A stretch of DNA of 64,000 nt from an uncultured Spirochaetota bacterium (GCA_903821875.1 CAIJMU010000155.1:1-64000); one strand, 5' to 3'; shown: positions 16,954 through 26,299, numbered from the stretch's first letter. Notes: generated from the sequence alone by a model not told the origin. Translations and numbers: made by a program.

Positions 16954-18840
16954 TCAGTGGGCTGCCAGTTCTTCCGCCCGTTTCCGTTCCGGGAAGCCGA
17001 AGAGGGTCCTGATGTCCGCGTCGAGGAGGGTCTCGCGGACGATGAGTTCATCGGCAAGCTTTTCGAGCTTGTCGCGGTTTTCGGTGAGGATCTTGATCGA
17101 GCGGCCCACTGCCTCGTCGAGGAAGTCCTTGATCGCGTTGTCGATCTTCATGGCCGTGTCTTCGGAGTAGTCCTTGTGACGCGCGATCTCCTTGCCGATG
17201 AAGATCGGCTCCTCTTCCTGTCCATAGGCAACGGGTCCCATCGACTCGGCCATGCCCCACTCGCAGACCATACGGCGTGCAAAGTCGGTTGCCTGCCGTA
17301 TGTCCTGGGCAGTGCCAGTAGTGGTCTCCCCGTAGACGATCTTTTCGGCGGCGAAGCCCCCGAAGGCAAAGACCATGTAGTCCCGTAGCCAGCCCTTGGA
17401 GTGCGAATAGGCATCCTTTTCGGGCAGGGAAATAGCCAGGCCGAGGGCACGGCCCCGGGGAACGATGGTCACCTTGTGGAGGGGGTCGGCATGATCGACA
17501 AAATACGTGACAAGGGCATGGCCCGCTTCGTGGATGGCCGTAGCCCGCTTTTCATCATCGGTGATGAAGAGGCTCCTTCGCGCAGCGCCCATCATGACCT
17601 TGTCGCGGGCATCCTCGAAGTCTGACATCTCCACGAGTTCCTTGCCCTTGCGGATCGCGAAAAGCGCAGCCTCGTTGACCAGGTTGGCTAGATCGGCGCC
17701 ACTGGTGCCCGGGGTAGCCTGGGCGATGCGCCTGGCGTCGATGGCCGGATCCACGGGTACCTTGCCCATGTGGATCTTGAGGATATCAAGGCGTTCCTTG
17801 ACGTCGGGCATGGCCACGATGACCTGACGATCAAAGCGCCCCGGCCTGAGCAGGGCAGGATCGAGGACGTCGGGGCGGTTTGTGGCTGCGAGGATGATGA
17901 CCCCGTCCTTGGTCTCGAAGCCGTCCATCTCCACAAGCATCTGGTTGAGGGTCTGCTCCCTCTCGTCGTGGCCCCCACCATAGCCAGCCCCGCGCGTGCG
18001 CCCCACCGCGTCGAGTTCGTCAATGAAAATGATGCAGGGAGCTTTCTGGCGGCCCTGCTCAAAGAGGTCACGCACACGGCTTGCGCCGACGCCGACGAAC
18101 ATTTCGACAAAGTCCGAACCTGACATGTGGAAGAAGGGCACATTCGCCTCGCCGGCAACAGCCTTGGCGAGGAGGGTCTTGCCTGTACCCGGCATGCCCA
18201 CAAGGAGGACACCCTTGGGGATGCGCGCCCCGAGCTTGACAAATTTCTGGGGGTTCTTGAGGTAGTCGACGACTTCCTCGAGCTCGTATTTGGCTTCGAG
18301 CTGTCCTGCCACGTCTGCAAAGGTTGTCTTCTTGGCTGGCTCGACATAGCGCTTGGCCTTGCTTTTTCCGAAGGTGAAGGCCTTGTTGTTGCCCTGCACC
18401 TGCCTGAGCATCATCCAGAGGATGAAGAACCCGAAGAGCCAGGGAAGGGCCTCGAGGAGGATCTGCAAGGGAGTGGCCTGCCTCTGGCCGCCGGAGATCT
18501 TTACGCCTTTTTCCCGGAGCTTTTCCAGGAGGGTGAGGTCGACATAGGGAATGCGCGTCGAAAACAGCGAGGTCGCCCCCGACTTTCCCTTGAGCGTCCC
18601 TTTGACGTCGACCTGGTCGAGGATCTTAACTGTATCGACATCCCCCTGGTTGAGGTGGGTCAGGAAGGCCGAGTAGGGAATTTCCTGGGAATTGTCACGT
18701 TCTCCTGTAAAGAAGAGGGCGGAAAAAAGGACGGCGAGGGCGAGGAAGACGGCGAGGGCCGCCTTGTTCCCACGAAATGGCCCCTCCGGCTGGTTGCCAT
18801 CCTTGCGTTGGGGGCTCTTGTTCTGGTCATCAAAATCCAT
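16954..18840 (-). CDS. ftsH: FtsH ATP-dependent membrane zinc protease
   Basis: FtsH degrades damaged membrane proteins and selected cytosolic regulators. This 628-aa copy has two membrane segments (27-45 and 131-147) flanking a periplasmic region, an AAA module with Walker A GMPGTGKT (215-222), Walker [12 protein letters not shown] and the second region of homology [18 protein letters not shown], and the zinc site HEAGH (437-441). Length and order are standard. It follows tilS by 9 bp, the conserved tilS-ftsH arrangement. Confidence 0.97.
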   Translation of the reverse strand: MDFDDQNKSPQRKDGNQPEGPFRGNKAALAVFLALAVLFSALFFTGERDNSQEIPYSAFLTHLNQGDVDTVKILDQVDVKGTLKGKSGATSLFSTRIPYVDLTLLEKLREKGVKISGGQRQATPLQILLEALPWLFGFFILWMMLRQVQGNNKAFTFGKSKAKRYVEPAKKTTFADVAGQLEAKYELEEVVDYLKNPQKFVKLGARIPKGVLLVGMPGTGKTLLAKAVAGEANVPFFHMSGSDFVEMFVGVGASRVRDLFEQGRQKAPCIIFIDELDAVGRTRGAGYGGGHDEREQTLNQMLVEMDGFETKDGVIILAATNRPDVLDPALLRPGRFDRQVIVAMPDVKERLDILKIHMGKVPVDPAIDARRIAQATPGTSGADLANLVNEAALFAIRKGKELVEMSDFEDARDKVMMGAARRSLFITDDEKRATAIHEAGHALVTYFVDHADPLHKVTIVPRGRALGLAISLPEKDAYSHSKGWLRDYMVFAFGGFAAEKIVYGETTTGTAQDIRQATDFARRMVCEWGMAESMGPVAYGQEEEPIFIGKEIARHKDYSEDTAMKIDNAIKDFLDEAVGRSIKILTENRDKLEKLADELIVRETLLDADIRTLFGFPERKRAEELAAH

Positions 18841-18849
18841 GGTAAGGCA

Positions 18850-20295
18850 CTACCTTCCTTTCGCGAAAACCACAAGCCGCGAACCCCTTCCGGCGATCCG
18901 CAGGTCGTAGCGAGCCCCGGTCTTTCCGGCGGCGTAACAGGATCCAAACACAGCGGCGATGCCGCGACGGTCCTCAACAATGGGGACTAACGCGCGCAGC
19001 TCTCGAGGAATGCTCCACCCCGAAAGGAGGCGATCCACCAGCTTCCAGCCGGAGCTGCCTTCGATCCTGTCGCCGGCCCTCCGCGAACGTAGTACCACAG
19101 GAAAATCCAGACTGGCGGAATCAAGACCGAGTGCTGCGCCTGGACCTTCACCATGCTCCCAGGCGCTCCATACCCTGATTCCGGAAGCGAAACGATGCTC
19201 GATTCCGACATCCCGTTCTTCCAATACTACAAAATACCCGGCAGCAGCCGCAAGATCAAGTATTCTCGAGACACGCAGCGATGCTCCTTCGCTGGAGAAG
19301 CGGAGCCCATGCCCTTCGCAGGAGACCCCTGACTCAAAGGCTCGGCAGGCCGCACGCAAGAGTCCATTGGATACACGTCCTCCCGGAAAGCGATGACCCA
19401 GGGGCAAGGTTCCATCCAGGCGGGAACAGGCTGCAGCAAGAAGCCTGAGTCGCATCGCCAGAGGCAGGGCATTGAAGCCTGGGCCATCCCAGGCCTGTCC
19501 ATCATCACCTTCCCGGGCAGGAGCCGCAGGACGGCAAAGCCGCGCCTGGGCTTCCGCCGTGACGGCTGCCAAGGCTTCATCGTCGCGCCTCAGTCGTTCC
19601 GAAATGCCCCGGGCAGTCTTTTTCCAACCCGGGAACGCATCATCAAGCCGGGGAATGAGCTCGTTCCTGACGCGGTTCCTGAGAAAACGCGGATCACTAT
19701 TGGTGGAATCAAGCGAATACGGGAGACCCCGGGCATCAAGAAAAGCGAGGATTTCCTGTTTCCCTATGCCGGAAAGTGGCCTGACAATGGACCCGGCTAC
19801 CGCGGCTATGCCCTTCAGTCCGACTCCGCCGCCACCGCCGAGGAGGCTCATGAGCAGCTGTTCAAGGCTGTCATCGGCGCTATGGCCGAGGTAGAGTCGC
19901 TGGCAGCCGTATTTCCGCATCAATCGGGCAAAGGCCCTGTGGCGAAGGGTCCGCGCTGCGGCTTCAATGCCCGAGCCCTCCCGCTGGGCATGGGCTTCAA
20001 CCAGGCCCGGAGCGAGCACGACGAGGCTGAGGGCTAGCCCGAGACGCGCGGCAGCCTGCCGCACGAGTCTACGCTCTGCGCGACGCTCGGCTTCGGGCCT
20101 GAGTCCATGATCGACATGGACCATGCGGAGGGGACCCGCTCCAAGGGCCGCAAGTACTTCCAGGAGGGCAGTGGAATCGGGCCCCCCCGAAAAGCCGACC
20201 AGGGCAGGGGTTGTGAGCGTGAGGCCCTGGAGCTCGAGAAAAGTCCGCACCTTCTTTTCGAGGTCCCTATCCGGCTCGCGATCACTCGAAGCCAT
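18850..20295 (-). CDS. tilS: tRNA(Ile)-lysidine synthase
   Basis: TilS converts C34 of tRNA-Ile(CAU) to lysidine so that it reads AUA. The PP-loop SGGPDSTALL near residue 35 is intact, with HVDHGLRPEA and GHSADDSLEQLLM downstream as in the family. The C-terminal part (about 250-481) corresponds to the TilS substrate-binding and C-terminal domains, ending near LRALVPIVEDRRGIAAVFG. The 481-aa length is usual. It lies directly upstream of ftsH. Confidence 0.93.
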   Translation of the reverse strand: MASSDREPDRDLEKKVRTFLELQGLTLTTPALVGFSGGPDSTALLEVLAALGAGPLRMVHVDHGLRPEAERRAERRLVRQAAARLGLALSLVVLAPGLVEAHAQREGSGIEAAARTLRHRAFARLMRKYGCQRLYLGHSADDSLEQLLMSLLGGGGGVGLKGIAAVAGSIVRPLSGIGKQEILAFLDARGLPYSLDSTNSDPRFLRNRVRNELIPRLDDAFPGWKKTARGISERLRRDDEALAAVTAEAQARLCRPAAPAREGDDGQAWDGPGFNALPLAMRLRLLAAACSRLDGTLPLGHRFPGGRVSNGLLRAACRAFESGVSCEGHGLRFSSEGASLRVSRILDLAAAAGYFVVLEERDVGIEHRFASGIRVWSAWEHGEGPGAALGLDSASLDFPVVLRSRRAGDRIEGSSGWKLVDRLLSGWSIPRELRALVPIVEDRRGIAAVFGSCYAAGKTGARYDLRIAGRGSRLVVFAKGR

Positions 20296-20359
20296 CAGAG
20301 CCCAGCCCTCAGGCTAGTACTCCGGACGCCGCGTTCATAAAGCCCCTTTGCGCAGGCTG

Positions 20360-20400
20360 AAAAAAAAGAGAAGGAGAGAGGCTGCCCTCCCACCTTCTCT
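20360..20400 (-). terminator. Intrinsic terminator of the tRNA-Gln/rplY transcript
   Basis: Read on the minus strand, an 8-bp stem AGAGAAGG/CCTTCTCT with internal partial pairing is followed by a run of eight T. It sits about 70 bp after the rplY stop. Confidence 0.8.
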
Positions 20401-20470
20401 GTAAGCTCTGATCCCAGCTCTACCTGGCTGATCCCGGGAACGGAAACGCCAAGCCGGGTCAGGGGCGACT

Positions 20471-21130
20471 CTATTTCTTTTCCTTTTCGGCAGCTGTCGC
20501 CGGTGCGGCTGCTGCGCCAGCGGCGGGCGTAGCGGGAGTAGCTGCCGCGGCCACAGGAGCTGCCTCGACGACAAGCTCTGCCTTGGCGAACTTGACAAGT
20601 GCGACGACCAGATCGCGGCTCGACAGCACTCGCACGTGCTCGAGAACCGGGAGATCACGGACGTGTATCGAGTGATTGGCTTCGAGGTTGGCGATATCGA
20701 CTGAAATATGCTCGGGGAGGTAGCGGGGATCGCACTCGACCTCGATTTCGTGGGCTGGATTCTCGAGGATTCCACCGTTGCGGACACCGATCGAGGAACC
20801 GACCAGTTTGATGGGAACCCTGGCGTGGATGGCGCGGCCAGACACGAGTTCAAGGAAATCCACATGGATGATGTGGCCGGAAAGGACGTCGCGCTGGTGC
20901 TCCTTGATGAACACCTCGCTTATCTTGCCGTCCAGGGAGAGATTGAAGATGGTGCTCTCCGAAAGCCCATGCGAGGTCTTCTTGAACTCGACTGCGTCAA
21001 GAAAGAGCCGCGTTGCGTCCTTGCCGCCGCCGTACATGACGCCGGGGATCTTTCCCGACACGCGCAGGGAGCGCAGTTCGCCCTTCGTCGTTTCCTTGCG
21101 GATCTGGGCGTTGAGCAGACGGTGTTCCAT
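20471..21130 (-). CDS. rplY: 50S ribosomal protein L25/general stress protein Ctc
   Basis: L25 binds 5S rRNA. The 219-aa protein is the two-domain CTC form: an N-terminal L25 domain (about 1-95, KGELRSLRVSGKIPGVMYG) and a C-terminal TL5-type beta domain (about 100-185, HIIHVDFLELVSGRAIHARVPI). The last 35 residues are an Ala/Pro/Thr-rich tail, probably disordered. It is transcribed with tRNA-Gln just upstream. Confidence 0.95.
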   Translation of the reverse strand: MEHRLLNAQIRKETTKGELRSLRVSGKIPGVMYGGGKDATRLFLDAVEFKKTSHGLSESTIFNLSLDGKISEVFIKEHQRDVLSGHIIHVDFLELVSGRAIHARVPIKLVGSSIGVRNGGILENPAHEIEVECDPRYLPEHISVDIANLEANHSIHVRDLPVLEHVRVLSSRDLVVALVKFAKAELVVEAAPVAAAATPATPAAGAAAAPATAAEKEKK

Positions 21131-21166
21131 TCTGATACTCCTTACAAGCTGAAAACTCTGATCTGA

Positions 21167-21238
21167 CTGGGACGGCAGGATTCGAACCTGCGAATATCGG
21201 AGCCAAAGTCCGGTGGCTTACCGCTTGCCGACGTCCCA
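21167..21238 (-). tRNA. tRNA-Gln (anticodon TTG)
   Basis: On the minus strand the acceptor stem TGGGACG pairs with CGTCCCA, the discriminator base is G, the T-loop is GTTCGAATCC, and the anticodon loop CTTTGGC gives TTG (UUG), reading CAA. The top pair of the anticodon stem is a C-A mismatch. CCA is not encoded. The gene lies 36 bp upstream of rplY. Confidence 0.93.
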
Positions 21239-21324
21239 AGGATTGTTCGGGGCCAGGAAAGCACTCGGCAGGATCCGGAAATCGCCAGACCTGATCGCGA
21301 CTCCCACAAGACCGACGGGGGTGT

Positions 21325-21353
21325 ATTCTATACAAGGGCATGAATACTTTCAA
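21325..21353 (-). promoter_or_regulatory. Sigma-70 promoter for tRNA-Gln and rplY
   Basis: On the minus strand TTGAAA and TAGAAT are separated by 17 bp, about 85 bp before the mature tRNA 5' end. The transcript runs through tRNA-Gln into rplY and ends at 20360. Confidence 0.65.
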
Positions 21354-21467
21354 GCATCCGAGGAGGAAGTTCTCTGGCCCCCTGACCCTCCAGTCAGCCC
21401 GGAAGCCTGGAAAAAACTGAAAATGGGGCTGTTGGAAAATCCGTCTATAACTTATCGCGAATCGTAG

Positions 21468-21496
21468 TTGACAGAAGCTTGTCTCCGCTCTTAGAT
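21468..21496 (+). promoter_or_regulatory. Sigma-70 promoter for the acidic small protein
   Basis: A consensus TTGACA, a 17-bp spacer and TTAGAT lie upstream of the gene at 21592, giving an untranslated leader of roughly 90 nt. Confidence 0.65.
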
Positions 21497-21591
21497 TTTC
21501 AAAACATTCTGGATGGGGGTGTCGCCCCTGTCTTCGGGAAAGCGATTGATGCGGATGCACATCCACTTCATCAGCGCGGGAGGAGAGAGCC

Positions 21592-21906
21592 GTGAATACA
21601 TCAGAATCCTGTGATTCCACGCCAGAGCTTTCATTGCTCGGTGTTTTCACCGATGGTGATTCAAGCAACCTGGCCATGCCCTTCCCCATATCTCCCCGCC
21701 TCCGGCTCAGCGATGAGGACGGTGATTACGAGGATGACGATTTCGAAGAGGATGAGGACTTCGATGATATGGATGGGGACGACCTTGATGACGACGATGA
21801 CGATTTCGACGACGATTTCGACGACGATCTCGACGATGATGACCTCGACGGGGAAAATGCATATGAGGATGAGGAAGGGGTCGAGTACGACGATTTCGAC
21901 GAGTAA
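21592..21906 (+). CDS. Very acidic Asp/Glu-rich small protein
   Basis: The protein has 104 aa. The first 40 residues are ordinary (MNTSESCDSTPELSLLGVF...); residues 40-104 are almost entirely D/E with a few F, Y and L. The start GTG has a strong ribosome site (GGGAGGAGAGAG), a consensus promoter upstream, and a strong terminator downstream, so it is an independent, probably well-expressed unit. Periodic aromatics in the acidic tail recall the disordered tails of nucleic-acid mimics, histone-like-protein partners or the RNA polymerase delta subunit. No fold can be assigned. The complementary-strand Ser-rich frame is an artefact of GAY/GAR codons. Confidence 0.8.
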   Translation: MNTSESCDSTPELSLLGVFTDGDSSNLAMPFPISPRLRLSDEDGDYEDDDFEEDEDFDDMDGDDLDDDDDDFDDDFDDDLDDDDLDGENAYEDEEGVEYDDFDE

Positions 21907-21960
21907 GCTGGAATCATGAGCTGCGGGCGCCGAAGGCGCGACTGATATCCCTGACAAGCG

Positions 21961-21992
21961 ACGGCCGGTCCTCTGGACCGGCCGTACTTTTT
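21961..21992 (+). terminator. Intrinsic terminator after the acidic protein gene
   Basis: A perfect 11-bp stem, ACGGCCGGTCC / GGACCGGCCGT, with a TCT loop is followed by ACTTTTT. Confidence 0.88.
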
Positions 21993-22013
21993 CCAGCTGG
22001 ACCTGTCCTGGTG

Positions 22014-22403
22014 CTAGACCGGCCGAGCTGCCTGAAGCTCCTGAGGTGCCTGGGGAGCACTGATGGTCGTCGCCTCGGCCTGGAACCAGAGTTTTTCGAG
22101 TTCATAGAATGCCCTGGCTCTTTCGCTCATGAGGTGGATGACGACATCCCCCATGTCAAGGAGGACCCACTCTTCATCATCCTTTATCGAGGAGCCGCCT
22201 CGCACTGATAGCTTCCGCTCTGAGGCGTAGCCATCGACAGCCTTCGCAAGACCGCGCAGGTGCGTAGTGCTCGTTGCCGTCGCGATCACAAACCAGTCGG
22301 TCCAGCCCGACTGTATCGCGATATCCAGGAGGACGACGGCGCCGCCCCGGTGCTCCGCGAGCAGCGTCCCGATGTCGCCCGCGATTTCCCTGCTAGTGGC
22401 CAA
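22014..22403 (-). CDS. rsfS: Ribosomal silencing factor RsfS (Iojap/YbeB)
   Basis: RsfS binds L14 on the 50S subunit and blocks subunit joining during starvation. The 129-aa protein has the family core: VVLLDIAIQSGWTDWFVIATATST, then HLRGLAKAVD and EWVLLDMGDVVIHLM. A 20-residue Ala/Gln-rich tail follows. It is the last gene of the rplU-to-rsfS cluster and overlaps the LCP gene by 11 bp. Confidence 0.93.
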   Translation of the reverse strand: MATSREIAGDIGTLLAEHRGGAVVLLDIAIQSGWTDWFVIATATSTTHLRGLAKAVDGYASERKLSVRGGSSIKDDEEWVLLDMGDVVIHLMSERARAFYELEKLWFQAEATTISAPQAPQELQAARPV

Positions 22404-23568
22404 TTACGTACCTCCCGTTGAAATCCGCGCCGAGCAGTATCGTGAAGTCGGCGTCGGTATGTGAGATGTTGCCCGGATCCGGGTCGATCGACTTGCATTG
22501 TATGACGTCAGCGAGGTTTTTGGCCGTTTCAGCATTTCCGGCCTTATAAAAAATCCTGGTCGCCTCATTGTCCTCTCGCTCGGCATTACCGACCGAGGTT
22601 ACGTCGAAGCCAAAGCTCTGAACGATCTCTGCGGTGCGAGTTGCAAGGCCCTTGAGGGGCGTTCCGTTGAGAATCTCGACCGAATAGATCTTGTCCGCCA
22701 GCGCGGTGCCTGAAGACACAAGCGCGTTCAGCGTCTGCTTCACGATGTCCTTGACCAGATCGCCATCGTAGTGGGGAAAGAGCAGGAGTTTGCGGTCCAC
22801 GGCACGCTTGGTGCCGGTAATCCGCTGCTGGAGGATGTGGTCGATGTCGATGCGCGACAGCTCGCGGACAAACTGGCCGAGCCCGTCGATTCCCACATTC
22901 GTCCGGATGGAGCCGGCCCAGGACTTGAAGACTTCAGGCTGTGACAACCAATCCGCCTTGAGGGCTATGCGCCTGAGGAAATTCTGGAAAACCTTCTGGC
23001 GCCGAGACGCCGCGTCGGAGTCGTTCTCGTCGCTGGGTACCCAGGCCGCGTACTGGAGCATCTTGTCGCCGTCCAGCAGCGTCGTTCCCGAGGGAAGATA
23101 GATACGGGGCGGCCCTTCCTGGCTTACCGGCGTCGGAATAAAAGCCTCGATGCCTTCGAGATAGTCCGCAGTCCGTGCCATGCCCGCTTCGTCAAAGACA
23201 ATCCAGAGGGGAACCTCGGTCGCGGTCAGCGAGGCGATCTCACGGAGATAGACCTGCGGTCGGCCCTTCTGGTACACGGAGTCAATCCTGTCAACGCGCT
23301 TGAGGCTCTTCAGGATGAGTCCCGTGTCGCCCGGGATATCGAGGACCGCGCCCTTCCCCGTCGCGGGGTAATAGAAAAAGAGCTCAGTCGCTACCGGATG
23401 CCCCTCTTCCTCCAGGATCACCAGGAGGTTGAGGATGCGGTCGCCCTTCATCGCATCTATGACGGGATTGGAGGCGAGCTTGATGGCAAGAAAGACGACG
23501 ATAGCCACGCAGATTGAGATGATCGCGAGGAGGGGGAGGGAGCTTTTGTCAAAGGGCAGCTTTCTCAT
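22393..23568 (-). CDS. LytR-CpsA-Psr (LCP) family membrane protein with LytR_C domain
   Basis: The 391-aa protein has one N-terminal membrane anchor (about 10-32) and an extracytoplasmic region. Residues 40-270 follow the LCP pattern (LLVILEEEG..., GAVLDIPGDTGL, DRIDSVYQKGRPQVYLREI). The C-terminal 100 residues match the LytR_C-type domain (YSVEILNGTPLKGLATRTAEIVQSFGFDV). LCP enzymes attach glycopolymers to the cell wall in Gram-positives; in a diderm spirochaete the substrate is unknown. The usual multiple Arg residues of the phosphotransferase site are only partly recognisable, so activity is uncertain. It sits between yqeK and rsfS. Confidence 0.78.
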   Translation of the reverse strand: MRKLPFDKSSLPLLAIISICVAIVVFLAIKLASNPVIDAMKGDRILNLLVILEEEGHPVATELFFYYPATGKGAVLDIPGDTGLILKSLKRVDRIDSVYQKGRPQVYLREIASLTATEVPLWIVFDEAGMARTADYLEGIEAFIPTPVSQEGPPRIYLPSGTTLLDGDKMLQYAAWVPSDENDSDAASRRQKVFQNFLRRIALKADWLSQPEVFKSWAGSIRTNVGIDGLGQFVRELSRIDIDHILQQRITGTKRAVDRKLLLFPHYDGDLVKDIVKQTLNALVSSGTALADKIYSVEILNGTPLKGLATRTAEIVQSFGFDVTSVGNAEREDNEATRIFYKAGNAETAKNLADVIQCKSIDPDPGNISHTDADFTILLGADFNGRYVIGH

Positions 23569-24197
23569 GGCTTGGGTTTTCTCTTCCTCATGGCATGGTA
23601 CATGGCCAGACTCCCTTCTTCAATCGGTAGCCCCTCCTTGAGAAGCCAGCGGACCGAGTCGGAAAGTACCTCAGAAAAAAGCTCATCTGGAGGCAGCTCC
23701 AGGCAGCTTTCCCTGAAAGCTGCATCGACGTGGCGCCTGCCCGGCTCAAGCTTGTCGGCCGCATAGACTATCTGCGCAAGGGCCCCCATGCCGGGCGCTC
23801 CGACAGTGTGGAAGGCTACGGCTTCGAGTATATCCCTGTCCTCGAGTCCATACTCGCTGGCCAGAAGCTCAGCCGCTGCGGGACCATGCATGAGTGCGCC
23901 TCCGAGGAGGGAGGAAATCCTTTGACCCACACCCGATCGTTGGGCCCAGGCCCGTGCCAGACCCTCCTGCATGGCTCTGTCGAACTCCTTGCAAAGGTCG
24001 TGGGCCAGTCCGGCGACGCTGCCCGCCAGGGGGTCGAGGCCGTTCCGGAGGCACAGTCCTGCTGCCAGGTCCGCGACGGAACGGCTATGCGCAGCCCGAC
24101 GGCGATTCATACAGCCATCTATCCTGCTATCAAGGGCCACGGCGAGGTCCTGGAGGGCGGGTTGGCCATTCCCGGGCATCTCTAGAAGCTCAGGCAT
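23565..24197 (-). CDS. yqeK: YqeK-type HD-domain diadenosine tetraphosphatase
   Basis: YqeK hydrolyses Ap4A symmetrically. The ATG at 24197 gives 210 aa; the longer frame is a shadow within nadD. HD-site residues are visible as HSRSVADLA, GLAHDLCKE, ALMHGPAAAELL, AVAFHTVGAPGM and VYAADKLEPGR. It overlaps the nadD stop by 8 bp and the LCP start by 4 bp, so the three genes are tightly coupled. Confidence 0.9.
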   Translation of the reverse strand: MPELLEMPGNGQPALQDLAVALDSRIDGCMNRRRAAHSRSVADLAAGLCLRNGLDPLAGSVAGLAHDLCKEFDRAMQEGLARAWAQRSGVGQRISSLLGGALMHGPAAAELLASEYGLEDRDILEAVAFHTVGAPGMGALAQIVYAADKLEPGRRHVDAAFRESCLELPPDELFSEVLSDSVRWLLKEGLPIEEGSLAMYHAMRKRKPKP

Positions 24198-24771
24198 AGA
24201 GTCCCCTCGCAGCGATGTGGAGGCGGACCGCCTCGGGAACCAGGTAGCGGATACTCCTGCCACTTTTGATGCGTTCCCGGATCTCGCTCGAAGAGACGGG
24301 GATGACCCTGTTGGCCGAGACCTTGCAAGGGAAGGCTGCCTCCACAAGCGGGCCGCTTCTCCTGGCTACGATGATCTGGGCCTCGCATGCGAGGGCCTCG
24401 CATTCACGCCATTTCGGGAAGTCGTCGACAAGGTCGTCACCGAGAAGTAGGCCGGGCCGCCCCGCAACCCAGCCCTCCTTCACAAGCTCCCTGATCGTAT
24501 CAATTGTAAAGGATGTCCCCCCGCGCAGGAGTTCGCGGTCGTCGACGCTGAAACCGGGATTGTCGGCACAGGCTAGCCTGAGCATCTCCAGGCGCTCCTG
24601 TGGCCCCGGATCAGCCCTCCCGTCCTTGAAAGGCGACCGTGACGCGGGCACCAGGAGTACCAGGTCATAACCCCACTCTTCGCGCACGGACTCCGCCAGC
24701 GCGAGATGGCCCCAGTGGACAGGGTTGAAGGAGCCTCCGAAAACCAGGACCCTCAGGGGTCCCCCGGTCAT
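24190..24771 (-). CDS. nadD: Nicotinate-nucleotide adenylyltransferase
   Basis: NadD makes deamido-NAD from nicotinate mononucleotide and ATP. The 193-aa protein begins with the nucleotidylyltransferase motif FGGSFNPVHWGHLALAE (H-x-G-H) and ends with the second site SSSEIRERIKSGRSIRYLVPEAV. It overlaps obgE by 4 bp (ATGA) and is coupled to yqeK downstream. Confidence 0.95.
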   Translation of the reverse strand: MTGGPLRVLVFGGSFNPVHWGHLALAESVREEWGYDLVLLVPASRSPFKDGRADPGPQERLEMLRLACADNPGFSVDDRELLRGGTSFTIDTIRELVKEGWVAGRPGLLLGDDLVDDFPKWRECEALACEAQIIVARRSGPLVEAAFPCKVSANRVIPVSSSEIRERIKSGRSIRYLVPEAVRLHIAARGLYA

Positions 24772-25931
24772 TCCCCCGCCTCCTCGTCCGCATCGATCCC
24801 AGCCAAGGGGTCCTCTCCGGCCTCCCCTGAAACATCCGCAAAAAAGAAATCGTCAGTACTGGAGGTCTTTCCGGCCTCAGCCTCGGCTTCAATCACCATG
24901 GAAAAGAAAATTTCCTTGAGAGCGTCGAGGCCCTCGTCGCTAAACACGGAAATACCCACGACCTGTTCACCGGGAAGGAGGGCAGTCAGTTCGGCCAGCC
25001 TGCCCTCGGTTTCCTCAAGGTCCAGCTTGGTGCCGATCACGATCCGGCGCTTGTCAGCGAGGAGGGGTGAAAAGGAGCGGAGTTCCTCGAGGAGGATCCC
25101 AAAGGCTTCCTTCCAGTTTTCGTCCGAGAGGTCGATGAGGAAGGCCAGGGCCGCAGTCCGGGAGATATGCTTGAGGAAGCGTATCCCCAGGCCAGCGCCC
25201 TCGCTGGCGCCCTCGATGATGCCAGGGATATCAGCCAGTACGATGTCACGCTCGTGGATGTGGAGCATGCCGAGGTTGGGAATCTTGGTCGTAAAGGGAT
25301 AAGGCGCTATCTTGGGCCGCGCATTGGTGAAACGGTCCAGGAGGGAGGACTTGCCCGCGTTCGGGAAGCCCACAAAGCCGATGTCGCCGATGAGCTGGAG
25401 TTCAATGCGGAGCTTGATGGAGCGCCCTGGTTTTCCGGGCAGGAAAATGCGGGGGGCCTGGTTCACGCTTGTGGCGAAATGGGAGTTGCCCCAGCCGCCC
25501 TTGCCGCCCTTCAGGAAGGTCCAGCGAGCTTCCGTGTCCCCGTCGCGGGCAGCCTGCTTGGCACCACCGAGCCGGCCTGCGCCCGGGATTCCCCGCTCGA
25601 AGCCGAAGTCCTTGATAACCTCACCCGACTCGAAGTCCTTGATGATTGTCCCCGGAGGCACGGGAATGATGGTATCCTCGCCGTCCTTGCCGTAGCGGTT
25701 TTTCCCCATGCCGGGAATGCCGTTCTGGGCGTTGAAGGTCTGCTGGTAGCGGAGGTGGGCGAGGGTCCTGAGGTTGCGCCTCACCTCGAAGATGACGTCG
25801 CCGCCCCTTCCTCCGTCGCCGCCCGCCGGCCCACCCATCGGAACATATTTCTCGCGGCGGAAGGCGATACAGCCATCGCCTCCCTTGCCGGAACTCACGA
25901 TTATCGTTGCCTCGTCGGCGAACCTGATCAT
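24768..25931 (-). CDS. obgE: Obg-family GTPase, ribosome assembly
   Basis: Obg/CgtA is a 50S assembly and stress GTPase. The ATG at 25931 gives 387 aa starting MIRFADEATIIVSSGKGGDG, the conserved Obg N-terminus; the longer frame is not supported. The Gly-rich Obg fold (1-158) is followed by the G domain with G1 GFPNAGKSS, G3 DIPGI, and G4 presented as TKLD. A 60-residue acidic C-terminal extension ends the protein. It lies in the standard rplU-prp-rpmA-obg order. Confidence 0.96.
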   Translation of the reverse strand: MIRFADEATIIVSSGKGGDGCIAFRREKYVPMGGPAGGDGGRGGDVIFEVRRNLRTLAHLRYQQTFNAQNGIPGMGKNRYGKDGEDTIIPVPPGTIIKDFESGEVIKDFGFERGIPGAGRLGGAKQAARDGDTEARWTFLKGGKGGWGNSHFATSVNQAPRIFLPGKPGRSIKLRIELQLIGDIGFVGFPNAGKSSLLDRFTNARPKIAPYPFTTKIPNLGMLHIHERDIVLADIPGIIEGASEGAGLGIRFLKHISRTAALAFLIDLSDENWKEAFGILLEELRSFSPLLADKRRIVIGTKLDLEETEGRLAELTALLPGEQVVGISVFSDEGLDALKEIFFSMVIEAEAEAGKTSSTDDFFFADVSGEAGEDPLAGIDADEEAGE

Positions 25932-26046
25932 TGAATCGACCTTATTAAGATGAAGAAGCCGCCCCATCCCTCCCGAAGGAGGTCGCGGCGGCTTCCAGAT
26001 CGGCACGATGGCCGACTTTCAAGGCGAGAGCGTTTTCGCCCGTAAT

Positions 26047-26298
26047 TTATTCCGCTGAAGCGACGGGAGGCTGAACGCCTGCGTACTTCTTGCCCTTGTA
26101 TTCCTTGAAGAAAATCATGCCATCGACGAGGGCGTAGAGCGTATCGTCCTTGCCGATGCCGACATTGATGCCTGCCTGGATCTTCGTGCCGCGCTGGCGG
26201 ACAATGATGGACCCGGCGGTTACCGTCTGGTTTCCGTAGGCCTTGACCCCGAGATGCTGGGGGTTGGAATCGCGACCGTTGACGCCCTTGTGTGCCAT
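26047..26298 (-). CDS. rpmA: 50S ribosomal protein L27
   Basis: L27 reaches the peptidyl-transferase centre with its N-terminus. The start is ATG 26298 ([17 protein letters not shown]); the longer frame has no support. Compared with the usual MAHKKGGGSTRNGRDS pattern, the segment before NGRDS is about five residues shorter. No N-terminal extension with a Prp cleavage site is present although prp is immediately upstream. The rest ([28 protein letters not shown]) is typical. Confidence 0.96.
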   Translation of the reverse strand: MAHKGVNGRDSNPQHLGVKAYGNQTVTAGSIIVRQRGTKIQAGINVGIGKDDTLYALVDGMIFFKEYKGKKYAGVQPPVASAE

Positions 26299-26299
26299 A

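Noticed and set aside
21726-21917. Ser-rich ORF on the minus strand
   Set aside because: Generated by the GAY/GAR repeats of the acidic gene read backwards; the plus strand has the promoter, ribosome site and terminator.
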